This document shows, piece after piece, positions 17,225 to 32,200 of a stretch of DNA of 64,000 bases. The stretch is taken from positions 74,159,864 through 74,223,863 of the forward strand of contig NC_067196.1 in NCBI RefSeq assembly GCF_000699445.3, read 5' to 3'. Positions within the stretch are counted from its first letter, which is position 1, and each line of letters begins with the position of its first letter. A model generated the notes under the pieces. It was not told the origin of the DNA. It ran no database searches and was given only the letters and a program-made list of their open reading frames with translations. This stretch comes from Schistosoma haematobium (Eukaryota; Platyhelminthes; Trematoda; Strigeidida; Schistosomatidae). The position numbers and the translations under genes were made by a program.

Positions 17225-20200
17225 CTGGGTATAAAAACAGAAAAGAAAAGAAGGACAAAAGAAAATAATTAGGACGGGTAAGATGGCTGCGATTTATTAT
17301 CTAAAATAATTGATAATGAATTATAGGTGTGATACAGTATAAAATTAATTAGGAAGGAAAATGTTTTAGAAAAATATCACATTCAACATGTAATGGATGT
17401 CTGAAACGAAATTTTACAACTATTTATCCGTATTTTCTCTAATTTGAGTCTTGTTGTCCACGTTTGTTGATGATTATGAATAGGAAATTGTTCCATTAAA
17501 AAAAACATGTTCATTGTATAAAATGTACTCTATAATGAAAATAACTGCGTCAATTTTATTCACACGTCCATAACTTGCAATATCAGTACTTGATAAATGA
17601 CTAATTACTAGATGATAACCGATTAAAACCTTATTATCATGAATATAGTTTTCATACATTCGATTGACAGAAATACCTCCTATAGACGAAATATCGATTC
17701 AATAAATTGTAGGAATGCACTTTTTTATTGAAAATACTCGATTACACCGTCTGATAAAATATTATGTTAATTTCTTAAATACATTTAGAAGTACACAATA
17801 CAACAGAATAAACGACATGATGTTTTGTTTACGCTACATTCAATAAAACAAAATGCATAATAATAGGTCTACACAGTCATAGGGTATTATAACGTGGGTC
17901 AAATGAGAAAAAGTTAATAAACAACAAGTTTAGCACTTCAAAAAATAACACCTAGTCGGATAATTAAAGTTGATAAAAAGACGAAACAGCTGTCATGGCT
18001 TCGAATCGTTGATTGATATCATGATTCCGACCATCAGTTAGTTCACCTATATAGCCAGAAGGACCGGTAACACTTACAGTACCATTTGACCCATTGGCCA
18101 ATGAATAACACGTAAGACCTTAACGTCTATGGGCCATCGAGCTCCTTTCAACCCAGGAGCCAATCAGAAAACGCAGATAAGTGCCAGATTAATTTTTTAT
18201 TGTACTCAATCCAATCATGACTCAAAACGCATACGATATTATACATAAAATGACTGGCTATACAGTACATCAAATAGGAATTCATACTTTAAACGATCAT
18301 ACCATAAATGGTAGAGAATGTAGCAAGCAGTACACTATTAATTAACAATAACTAGAGTACAGTAAATCATCTAACGATATTTGATCGGTTTGCTGAAATA
18401 TATAGAGATTTTACAATACAATTATCTATTAACTATACAACAAAAATACAGATGATAGTAATTCGAAAAATAGTTCCGAAAGTTCCAACTTTCCGAAATA
18501 TTCGTTTTGTTATAACAACCTATTAGAATAATAACGAAAAATTCCGTATTTAAAAAAAATCATTAGTGAATAAAATCTCGACGAAGATTAACAAACCATA
18601 AACTTGTTGATACGAAATTCTTTTTAATGAACTTAGTCAAAATTACCAAATAAATGTTTATTTTTAGATAGATCACTTGTAAACAACATGTATGTTTATG
18701 AATATACTTATATTGTAACCCCTTTGTTTTTATGATTAATTTTATCAACTAGTAAACATATTCACATAAAAGGTCATAATGTCTAGACATTCAAATGTGT
18801 ATCGACAGTTAGAGTATGTTAATCAGGTGAAATTTCATGTGTGACAATAAATAATAATATTATTATCTGAATGGTCGAATTGAAGTAGATAAGTTAAATA
18901 TATGATGTAACTCATTTATCAAGAACAGATGAGTTTATGCAGTCAGTTTTGCATCATACGGTTCATTATGAGATGGTGACTAGTGATGTTAATCAGCGCT
19001 ACATTTATGATAGGAGAAAGGTTCCATCAACAAACTGACTGGAAGATAAGTATCCTTTAACCATTTACTGTCCCGCAGTCGAAGTAGATAGATCCATTAT
19101 TCTGGTATTTTAAGTGGTCGCTCGTTTAGATGACAGTTAAATATTGTGAAAATAATAGTGGTAGTAATCGAGGTTATTTTCCTATCTCAAGAAATTACTG
19201 ATGAACTGATACGCATAGAAATGATCTGTTAAACATACATCATTGCAATCAAGGTAGTAGTGTAAAGTAATATATACACAGTAGAAAATATGTTGTTTTT
19301 GAAAAATTCTTTCAAAAATATGAGAAGACACTAGGAATAGATTTTAGAATACGGGATATAACAAGAAATGAATTAGTATCATACAGTTTACAGAAAATCG
19401 AGTGTATGTAAATATAGTAGGGGTGACGAGACACTATTGATATACCCATTGAGAAGGAAAAAGTACTGGATATCTATCTATCCCATTCTAGCACGCGACT
19501 CTTTAGCAACACACATCTATCACTCGCACCGGAAGTCTAACCGGTAGTGTATCCAACCTTCAGACAGGTAAGTTACAATCCCATACTGCACATTTCTTGC
19601 TCTAATTAATTCGCGATATTGCTCAACAATCTTCTGATTCCATTAGTGAGGAATAGTCGCACACCATATATAAGTTTCGGTGGTTGTCTAACTAAGATCA
19701 GTTGATGATGTTGCCTACAAAAATTCAGTAATATCCGCAAAGCCCTTTAGTTAATTATGGGACACTGATTGAAAACGGTATTCATATCATGGAAATATTT
19801 TAAGAATGTTTGAGAAAAGAAACTATCTGTAAATGTGGTTCTATCGCGAAGAGAAAATAATAACTAAACCAATTAATCATGTACTCAGTCAATCATATAC
19901 AACGTAGAACTTTGAACATACATGAGTCACTTCAATTACTCACACCACATTGGCGAAATGAAATCATCACGCAGTAGAAGTAGTACCAGTATCAGTGATA
20001 ATTGAAAACAATAGGCACCGACAATATGGTTCAAGTAGTTAATTCATGGAACAAAAAGTATGATATTTTCTAAAATTCAAAAGATCTAAGGAAAGATAAG
20101 GAGTGTATCCATGTACACTACTACGCTAGATTCTGAGCGAAATTACGACAATCATACGGACCCCAACCTGGTAGTTTACATCTACTTACATGATAAAGTA

Positions 20201-23200
20201 AAACTATCAGTGACTGAATGGACTGATACCTAGCCTTGGTTTGTTCGCCCCTAGTTTCCTCTCAGCCTACTACTCCTAAATCAAATAACATCGCCCGTCA
20301 AAGTAGGAGGTGGTCGAACGTATGCTATACATGCACAATCATGTCAGTTGATGAAAATTCACTAACTCATTAAGTGATTTGTCATAATATTATGTATAAC
20401 ATTTCACAAGACGATATTAAATAACATTCGTAGCGTTCGATCTTTAAGGTTTCATAAGGAAAAAGTGATTATTCACATGTAATAAAAATATGTTTCTTTT
20501 AGTATACTACACCATGAGAAAGCTAGTGATAATTAAGTCGATAGAGAAAAATACCAGTACATTCAATTCCTCGAAATCCACACTAAGACAAAGAAAATGA
20601 CTATAGGCTTCAACATTTATTTATGTAAATTAAACAATGTTTTTTTTACAGAAAAGTTTTATAGGTCGTTCAGCATTGCCGTCGATAACCATTAAAGTAA
20701 AAAAAGTTTAGTTGGAAGATCACCCAACGTAAATGTATTGGAATTTAGTTCCATATATAAGTAAGAGAAAGGAATAATTGTGAGACTGTTACCTAATTCT
20801 TGCTAACCATTCAACGACAAACACAACTGATTTTCACAACTATTTTTCACATATGTTAAAAACTATTCCATTAGAATGAACCAAATTATATTTTAATCAT
20901 TTACTTTGTTATGATATAAATGAGCATAAACCGTACATCTGCTTTTAATAAACATGAAAGACAATAGGAAGATAAGAACATTATTTACCGAATAATGGAG
21001 GTCCACAAATTACACCAAGGCCTTGGAAAATAAGTAAATATCCAAATGCATTTGTCAGACGATGAAGACCAAATAACTCAACAAGAATAACACTTCGTAA
21101 AGAAATTGATATGGCTGAAAAATATAGATCAAAAATGGCAAATAATACAAAACAAACATGACAGAGCCAGATGGATGATGTAGCGTCAGAAATGTTTCTC
21201 AGTGGTGATCAAATTATAACAAAGTTTAGTCATGAAAATAATGCATATCAGACGATCTCTACAACAACAAAATTGATGAACAAGTAAATCTCAACTGTCT
21301 GAGCTTATCATATCAGCAAGTGAACTAAATTTAATAACACAATAGGTAATTATTTAATCAGAGTGGGACATGCTATCCTTTGGTTTCCCAGAAGTTTCAA
21401 GGATTTTTCTATTAGATGTTGACTGGAAGAAATGTTTTTCAGATCTGTTCTGACTTTTGCAGACGTTTGCAAATAATACTCGGAGGATCTTGAGCAACAA
21501 ACAAATTAGCAAACAGTCACTTTTATATATAATGAGAAATCTAACGTTGATATTAATAAGACAGACCATTTTTCTAAGACTCACAGAATTGATTACAGCT
21601 TTGAAAAATGAAAATATGCTATTGATTAGAAGTGAATTAAGTCCTAACACCAAAATGAAAATGAAGTACACCAACGAGTTAATTTGATACTTAGCATAAG
21701 GAACATTTACGCATCAAAATCTATCCAAAATTATTGACAAAAAGACGTTACTTTATCCAACATCTTATCATATTTATATAACGTTTGGTACCTATATTAA
21801 TTGTTACTCTGGTCGTTAGAAAAGCCATCCGCCTCGTGAGTTCTGAAAAATATCGTTTATCATAGTGTCATAATTCTTCCGGATGGAAATCCTTCAACTC
21901 CTAAGACAGAGTTTAAATAGCATAAATTGTTTATTCTAGTTAGCGATTTCTTAGCAAGGTTGTTTCCTACAAGATGGGATTGCTGAACCCATACCCAACC
22001 TTCATTCTTTACTTGGGCTTGGGACCGGCAGTAACCTTAGAACTACAGGCCGAGTGTAGCAACAGCCTCTGCATCAGTATGGCTCAACATTCACAAGGGA
22101 AAAACCAAGATCCTCAAATACAACACGGAGAAAACCAAGTCAATCACACCTGATGGAGAAGCTCTGGAACAGATGGAAACGTTCACGTACCTGGTCAGCA
22201 TCCTTGATGAACAAGGAAGATTTGATGCAGATGTGAAGGCACGGATTGACAATGGTAACAAGGGTAGCATTTCTACAATTGAAGAACATATGGGACTCAA
22301 AACAACTGTCAGGTAACATCCAAATCACAATCTTAAATACAAAAGTCAAGACAGTTCTATTGTATGGAGTCGAGACATGGAGAACTAACACAACCGTCAT
22401 CAAAAGGTAAAAGTATTTATAAACAGTTATTTACACAAGATACTCGATGTCCGTTGACCAGATACCATCAGCAACAGTCTGCTGTGGGATGAAAAAATCA
22501 GCTTCCAGATTAAGAGTAAACTAGGAAAAGATGCTGGAGGTGGAAAGGAAACGCATTGAGGAAATCACCAGACTGCATCATGAGGCAAGCCCCCAACGTG
22601 GAATTCTGAATGGAAACGGAAAAGAGGATGGCCAAGAAACACATTGTGTCTGGAATTGGAAGCAGACATGAAAAGGATGAATAGCAACTGGGAACATCTG
22701 GAAAGGATTGACCAGGACAAAGTTGGATGGGGAATGTTGGTGGGTGGCCTATGCTCCTCCATAAGGGGTAATAGGCGTAAGTATTAGTTTGGTTCAAAAA
22801 TGGTAAGTGGAACAACGACCAATTACAAAATATGAAACTATTATCCAGTAAACATAATGAGCTAAAAGAAGTTAGGTTTTAAATGACTTTCGGATGTTTT
22901 AGGTAGAAATAATTGTGTAATTAATGGTAGGAATAGCCCGAAAACCTAAATATTCATTTGAACTAATTTTTCCACTATGATGAGATGAATTTATGAAAAA
23001 GACAATTACATAAATAAAATTTTTTTGGTTAGTCGATTGTAATCAAACAATGATACAACAATATAACTTACTATTAGTTAAACCATACACTATACTACCG
23101 AGATATAACAAATGACGCCGAAACTTTAAGGACCATGCTTGCATAAGGCGTTCAGACGAAGACTGGTCCGAATATTTTGTCAACAGAATACCATGAATTG

Positions 23201-26200
23201 CTAATGGAAATGAGATAACTGAAAGTCCACAAACAATTAAAGCGAAATTGTTCAGGAGCATAGGATCTACCATTAGAGGAAACCGACACAAAAATTTTCG
23301 ATTTGTATTCAAACCTTTTTCAATATACAATCCTGTATACGGAAAAATACAAAATAATTATTAATCTACTAAAATTAAGGCTCAAATAAATTCAACAGAA
23401 ATAAACCAATTAGAAAAGAAATTACCTCTTGCATTCCCTAAAACTTTATTCATCAAATAGCAATATGAAAGTATGTATTATAAGGTCATATTAAGTAGTA
23501 AGGTTTTATTAATTATTTGTTTGTTTTCAGTTTCATCAGGCCAGTAACCTTCGATTATAGAAATTTTCATAATTTGAGGGTTTTTGATACAGGCTAAGAT
23601 CAACTGCAGAACTATTGAGAACCAAAAAGTATTCGATCGTTATTTGGAACTCCTCAGCAGTATCGACCGACTACATAACATCAGATCTAATACAGAATCG
23701 TCAGTTCCATCTGAGATCATGGAGTTAAATAACTACTAGGTAAGAATTCAATCCCCTGCATTTTCCGATTTGAGTGGACTCAAGACATTGGATGATCACT
23801 TTCCAACGTTATTAGTAACAGTCAGAATTAAAACTTCATTATTCGAAAAGCAACTTAAGACCATATCATATGGAACTTTTATATTAATATAACCATCTAA
23901 ATTAGTAACAGTAATTTCTATCGTTTGATATCAAACAGAGTTCTCGTGAGTACTTATCTAGGTCAATCAACTCAGTCTAGTTATTGCACAACCACCATAG
24001 ATCCTTTGAAAATATTTTACGAAAATGATATTATATTATAACCGGTATGTTAAAGAATAGCTGTCTATTTAATGACAACTACAAAATATTTTCGAAGAAT
24101 GCATAATGTAAAAGTTTGCCAGTCAACACTAATCTTGATAGTGAAAATGAAATGGATTTGCCTAGTATTTAATTACAATTAATAATTGTTTGGTGTATTG
24201 AGAGAATCAATTAGTCTAAGACAAAGAAACCAGTTTGAATATTAATTTACAGAACATTTTTTTATATCAGTAATAAAAAGACATCTCTGTGTATAAGTGT
24301 AGTTTACAAGAATTAACCAGCACACCTGTTAGCAATATAATGACAAGTTATTTTTCCTTCAATACACCACGCCAAATCTTGAAAATAATTTATGCTTCAT
24401 GCATAGGAGAAATTATAATAAACTGATCCATAACTTGAAACTAAATCCAATTTTACGCTTGAAATGTAGCTCAATATGGAAAAACAAAAAGAAGAAAACT
24501 AAATTGTAATAAACACTAATGATGTTGTACAGAAAATCGTCCCCTAAGTATTGATTAGTGAAAATGCATATTTTGAAAGCTTGTGTACGATAATTTATGC
24601 ATACTTCATCTCAAACCAATGTAAACAAAATATACTTATGACAAAAAAGATACTTTTAAGTATGAAAAAAACATGGAGCAGTTGGGTATGATAAAAATTC
24701 ATCTGATAAAAGATATACAGATAACAAATAAGGAAGAATCATCAGTTATCATAAAATAGTATAAGGATATGAAAAACAGGTTTATGTGAATGAATAAAAA
24801 AATAATAATAGATTAATGAGGAATAAATAGTTATGGGTAAAATAATATGTATCTAATATTTTGACGAAGATGAGGGGAAAGTATATTTATAAAAATATTT
24901 TTCTAATGAATAATTAAGTGATAACGAATCAGGACTGTTAGGTAACAAATGAAGGCTTGAACCTGAAACATAATGATTAAAATTTAACTACCAACGGTTA
25001 CTCAGCTAATCTCAGTCGCCAGAATACCTTGGTATTAACTTTAGTCATTGTTTTTCATTAGAGTAAAACGTAAACATTGTTTCTTATGAGTTCAGTTAAT
25101 AAATGTGTCACCTAATTATATAATACCATTTACTTCTAGTTCACTCATTACACACATGGAAAGAAACTACACAGATTTTACCGTTATCCTATCCTTAGAA
25201 GTTGATGCAAAATCAAAAGAAATCATTTGAATTAATTTAACTTCTGAAAATCATCTAGAGAATTGTTACTATTAAATCTAAACCGTCCTTTTTTCCAAAC
25301 AAATAAACACAATTAATCAATAATGAATAGAACTAAACAGATGTAATAATTACACACAAAAATTTAATAAACTTAGACTTAAGAGGATCAGAAATGTGCT
25401 CCATAACATAGAGAAGTGGAAAATTTGAAGCTTCTTTCTATATTGCTTTTATTATTATTTATTTGAACACATAAATGTTGGAACAAGAGGGCACCTAATA
25501 TATATGCACCACCCAAAACAATGAGAATTCGAAGAGGAAAAACGAAGATAAGGAGCGTAAAAAGAGAACAATAACGAACAAACTAGTGTAAGCTAGTGTA
25601 ATAATAATAATGGGGGAAACGGAAAGCGGTATCTGTCCTGCGACCAACAATTCCCCATCGACCACCTAGACGACTCTCTTCTGTGCCTAGACGCCCGACC
25701 TGAGCATTGAAGTCTCCGGCTAGTACTACAATATCTGTCGAACGCATTTTCTAGAGAAGAGCAGTTAACCGGTGGTACAACTCATTCTTGATTGCATCCG
25801 GGCTGCAATCTGTCGGGGCATAGGCGGAGATGACGAAAAGACATCGTTTCTCACGTCGAATTCTTCTCACTTTGATGGAACTCTCTAATCTAACAGCACA
25901 TAACCGAATGTTAATGGGGATCCAATCGATTAGTGTTGCCTCAGCTCTAGCCCTCAGTGCGACACCAACGCCAGTAAGACCAAACGAAGACGCCACAGGG
26001 TCTCCGGATAAGCGCACGTAAAACAAGCTTTTCGAAGTGACAGATGAAGAGCGAATTTGTAGTACTTCACCAGGGTCTTGAATACGGGTCTTAGATAGAC
26101 GACAAACGTCGATATTAAGACTTTCCAAAGACATAGCCAGCCCTATCTGTTGTCCGACCTGCTTTTATTGTTGTCCAAATGAAAGATAAAAGAAATTTGT

Positions 26201-29200
26201 AACACAAACTAATTTTAGCTTACTCTTGGCAAGTCAATTTCTTTTCTACTCACTCGAAAATTCCGAATGAACCACTGATAAAAATTGAACAGTTTGATTA
26301 ATATCTTGCCTGAATCACTGATGGTATAAAAAAATAAGTTTTGTAAATATTTTAGGACATTATTAGCGTCTAATCTATGATGGTGAATGAAACTCCTAAG
26401 GTATATGGAATTAAACGACCCCCGCTATTATGTAACGTTTCACATTTTAATATTAATATTATTAAATGAATTTATCAGTGTTTAAAACAATCAAATACAT
26501 TTGCAATCAAAAAAGTATATGATTCACCTGCAAATAAACGACCAAGAATACTAGCACAACCGATCGTTAAAAAAAGGGATTCTGAACTAGGAAATGCATA
26601 GTTTCTCTTTAAAGCGTTGATATATTTAACAGTTGATTGGTCAAATTGACCAGATGTTCTATTATATTTAATTTCATCGGTCAATCCATTCGGACACCAA
26701 AATGAATTAAAATAACATTCAAGACCACCGTAATCCAATAAAAGTGGAAGGTAGTGAAATGGAACTAAAAAAACTGTAACGAGGAGGAAGGAATAGGAAA
26801 GAAAATAGTATGAGGAAAAAAGTTGGGATATTAAAAAAATGTAACTTCATTTAAATATGTAAATTGTAGCCATGGACGTCAAACTGACTGACTCGTTAAA
26901 CTAGCAAGGAAATCGATCCTTCAGATAGTAAATATGGCATTTCAATTTATTAATAAATGAATAAAACAAGATATGCAACTACACAGGATTTTCTAGGATA
27001 TGGTTAGATTAGTGATTCATTGGTTAAAGTATTCAATGTCTAGTCACTAATTGAAACATTAGTACTACCTTATGCTGATCGCAACTTCAATAGCCTAATA
27101 ACATCTCCGCTACTCAAGTAGGAATTGTAGACTAAAGACCTATACTTAAATCTGTACTCATTTACTGAGTTGCATTATTAGATGTTGACCAGCGATTAAA
27201 AGCAAGTTCAGAAACTGGGTTTATCGCTGATTTTTACCTGTCTCAGACAAATCCATCCAACTAAAAGAGAATAATGGATTTTATCAAGAAGTGTCATACT
27301 TTGTACTTTTCTATTTATGATCCAAATGCAGTACATTTGTTGACAATATCAAAAGTGAAGTTTGCATATTGGATGGTACAGAAAAATTGTGCTTAAGAGC
27401 ACCGAATCTAGAGGTATATAGTTAGTAAAGATTTTTTACAACCATTGGACTCATTTCAATCATCCTCTTTTTAATTGTTTAGGGGTATTCTTCTATCAAA
27501 AAAGAGATTACAAGATCAGTCGCATATTTTACAGTTATTAATCAATTTTCTTATGATGAAGTAATATCTTTAACACTACATAGATAAATATCTGGATGAA
27601 AAAATATGATTATTAGTTAGTATTCTCTTGCTAGAATAAATGAACACTTGATAAATATAACTAGTATGCAGGAGAATAGAAATAAATGTAATTTATTTAC
27701 ATTGAAAAGAGGTATTCATCACATACAATTAAGTTATTCCTATAGTAACTATCACAAATATTATCTTATTCTAACGGAGACGAAGGCATTAAAATTATTT
27801 CTACTATATAAATTCACAATAAATTCTAATATTCAATTAATGGATAGTTAATTAATAAATGAAACCTAACTCATAATCATGATATCGGATGATATTTCTT
27901 CTAGAAATTCGACATTAAAAAAAAACATATATGATACATTCAACGAACTTTGATAATTAACTAGAACCAAATCTTCATAAGGATTTTCCTTAAATGACTA
28001 TACTGACTCAAGTTGACAAGAGGATAAAATATAATTAAATAACTTCAGTATTTTATACATTACTGTTTCAGAAGAAACAGAAACTTAATCACAGGACCCA
28101 GAACGTTCTTGTTATTCATTACAATCAATTCGAAAAACTAAGTACACTTGAAATTAACTGCTATATACTTATCAGTAACCAATTAAAAAATATTAACTCT
28201 ATCACTGTTTATTTTAAAAAAGAAACCGGAAAATTTGAAATTCACTCTTACCCAACATATTTACAAAACAGGCGATTGAAATAATAATAAATGTAAAACT
28301 TTTAAGTATTTGATTATCTAACATATCTGCAAGATAGGAGAATAATTCATTGATTTTTGGTGAAGTAATAAATTTTTGAAGATTAGAAATACTCTTATTT
28401 TGTTTTGATGAATGAATGAGTGCGTCAAAATTTTGATTATCAGGTATAAGTGATTTGTTTCGAGTTAACATGATATTCTCTACAGGAATAACACCTTCGA
28501 ATAGATTTGGACATTGATTTACAGTGGGATTATGTGATTGAATTGTCAACTCTTTTAAAGCATAATTTGCCTATATCGAAAAAAAGAAAGGATCAATAGA
28601 TTAGACAAAAGAACAAATCATATATAGTTAGCAGGTTGGTAAAAAAAAACGAGACAGTGGATACAAAAAGCAAGACTACTAATTTTATTGTGAGACAAAT
28701 TTTCATGTCTATTAAGCTTGATAACAAAAAATACAAAAAACAAGAATTATAGTATAAGAAACCGCATAAAACTTGACAAGTGGTAAACAATCTTATGTAT
28801 TAGCATATTAATCAAATACAATTCGACATCATATCTTTTATATTATATTTAGTGTTATTTATGTTAATATTTGGTGTTTATTAATCAAACAGCAAAACAT
28901 TTTTTGTAGACCGTTGTTCTGTTTAGTGCTAGTGATGAAGATTCTTTCAAGGAGTCAGTTAGTCAGTCAGCTACAACGTAGGACCAGGCACATATATGCA
29001 TCGGTCCAAGTTGCCATACCTCATTAACACAACAAGATGGACACCGAATTCATAAAAGTAGTTAATTCAGAGGTAGTAATATATAAAAGAAGGATTACAA
29101 TGAGGATATAGTACATGAAGGAAGAATTAGTTCGTAGAAAGAAAGATATGAAGCGAAGGGAAGACAAAGATTGTATACAACGACGCCATTGTGATCGATT

Positions 29201-32200
29201 CTGAGCCATGTCACCAAGAGTCTCCAACCATTGGTTACGATAGTCACGCGGACCCTAACCAAGTAGTCTGCATCTACCAACATGGCTCAGACTGCAAGTT
29301 AGTGACTTCAAGCACTGATGCCACGTTTTGGTTTGGCCGCCCCTAACGTTCTTCCAACCATCTCCAGCACCAGTCAGCATTGCACGTCGTGGTAATCGGT
29401 GTTCAGGCATACGTAACACGTGGCCCAACCATCTCAGTCGATGAAGATTCACAACCTCATCGACTGATTTACCATCATTCCCTAATACCCTGTGTCTAAT
29501 CTCACTATTACTTACCCGGTGATCCCAGCAGACGCCAGCAATATTTCTAAGGCATCTGTGGTCAAATACTAGTAGCTTACGAATATCTTATCAAACAAAT
29601 AACAAAATCTACTTCATCGTTCACTTCACTTCAAAGTCTTTATGTTACTCCTACTCCTCTTTCAAGATCGATCAATTTATTCGCTGAACATATAATTAGG
29701 AACTTGTTTCAATGTTCTAATTTACCGTTTTTTTTAAATTAAAGTGTTACAGTGGTATAAATCATTTAACAAAAGGTTAAAAATTCCCCATAAGGATAAG
29801 TTCTCATTCAATAATTTCTGTATATAAGATATTGATACAACAACCTTCAAGTATCTCTTGTTATAAGGTAAACATCATTTTATCGACCATACTTCATGTA
29901 AAATTGAGTTCAATTAAAGTTATTACATCCGTTTCAAGTGAAATTTGAAATAAAAATAGCCTCGAAAATAAAAAATAAGTTCTCAGATATTCAGTTTTAT
30001 GAGTAAACAGGAATTTAATGAATGACGACTGTAGTCAAACTGTTGAGGCAAGTTCAGTTATATATTCACAGTCTACATATATTACCTTGAAAATAAGTGG
30101 ATACATCTTTACTGAAATTCCTGAAGTAATACACAGAAATGAGATAATATACAGTGAACCTAAACAACAACCAAGTCGACTTATTTCGCACCATTTACCA
30201 GTGTAATGACAATTAGAATATTCGGGTCACAAATTAACTTGTTAAGCTATCTTTATTGTCATAAGTCAGCCTGTCAATTACAAGCAACTTAGAATCTGGC
30301 ACAAATATCTATAGGGCCAAGTTGCGACATCACATCAGCACAGTGAGCAGTATTATGACCTGAAATGAGAGATTTGAGAATTACAGTATTTTTCTGTACC
30401 GGAAGAAGCATGAGGGAGAACGATACAAGCTAGTTTTCTAAGTAGAAAAATGTTGTTCGCCAAGTACAATAATAAACATTGTCTGGAATTCACAGACTTC
30501 TGTGTCATAATCTCTTAGTTAAGCGAACATAACTAATTGATTGTCGTCTGTCGTTAGAAAAATAAACGTGAAGATAACAAATTCATGTATCGTGAACAAA
30601 ATTTCGACAAAATATTGTTAATTTTGATGAAATAAGTTTGTGTGTATATGAATGTAGTAAAAAACAAAAAACAAGTCATATGAATTGTTCTGGATAAAGC
30701 CTATTTTTCATTGGTTTAAAATTGCCATTAATATAGGTCATATGAAACAAAGACTAAATGTATAAATTTTTAATTGGATATTATATATATATATATATAT
30801 ATCCCAAAAAAATCAACTGTTGTAATAGGGCGTTTAAAGGTCATATTCAAAACTCAGTCATTTCGGCTGTTGTCAAAAATCTCGAGATACGATAGTATTA
30901 TGTTGCCATTATTACGACTAAGCCTATATGAACATTCATACTCCGGACATAAAATGATCACCCGGTGATAGTTAGTAATAGTTGCGATGCTCGTGCTCAA
31001 CTATTCGGTATAAGATGTAAGATGATCACTAATATAAATAACTCTATTTTATTAAAATGTATTGTATTTAGGACTGTTAAACAATGGCAACCAGGATGAA
31101 TTCTCATACTCATCCTTTGCAATTATTAACTGGATATATTACCGTATTAAAAAGATATAACTAACCGGTTGGTGTATATAAATACAAATAAAGAAACAGG
31201 ATATTCTGAAGATTTTTATCTTAAGTAATTTATAACCGTTTAATACTACTTATTAGAAACTTCTCATACAAGTACTCAATGTTTAAAAAGAAAAACATCA
31301 TACTATTCAAGTGGTTGGTTTTTATGGTTACATAATAATAAATAGACAAATATTAAAACTATATACGAGTGTAATATGAAATAAATTTTGCAATATTTTA
31401 AGAAATTCGGGCCAATCAAAGTTTTATTACAAACTACTTCTGTATAACCTAAATCAATAGTTTAGAAAGAGTTTGTGTAACTCCTTTCTCTCTCTCTAAC
31501 ATTTCCATCAGCATACGTGTGAATTATAACAGAACTTTGGTTCACTCTATTGTTTTTTAAAGAAAGAAACTATATGAAAAAATTTGATAAAATCGAAAAG
31601 ACCAATAAAATCACATAGGTTTTTTTAAAGGAGAAAAGTGAGAGTGCATTCATAAAATAATATTAGCATTTATTATTTATGTTTCGAAAGAAGTATGTAT
31701 GTAAACTTACATCACATGGTAATTGTTTAGATGTTGTATATTCAGGCACATGATACAAGGGAAGTTTATGTTTATTACCAGCGTAGAAAAAATCTGGACG
31801 ATATTTTGGACGACTTAACTCACGACGTATATCATTCAGTATAGCTAGTTTAATAGATTGATCTAACAGAAGACTATTCAATTCACGTGATATAATATGC
31901 CCTGTATAAGAATCTAAACTGATTAAAGATGTTAATGCTGAAGGTGAATCAGGTGTTGATAATTTCAATCGAATATGCTTGAAAGGAATAAAAAAACATA
32001 TATGCATATTTTTATACATTTATAAGCATAATGAAAACACAAGCAGTGTTCACTTAAAATATTTCTATAAATTTAAAGATTCTGAACTAATTAGGAATTG
32101 TTTCATTCTTTTATTAAAAATTTAAATACTATATATTTTAAGATATATTTTGCTTCACTCTTAGTATCTGCTGAGATGAGAAATTAATTTATCCACTTTT

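Larger units (their letters stand above)
28571..31710 (-). other. MCT-like gene intron 8
   Basis: GT-AG intron of 3.1 kb. It holds an RTE-B tail (28960-29583), a second RTE-B 3' UTR remnant (30265-30400) and a short (TA)n at about 30780-30802. Confidence 0.85.
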
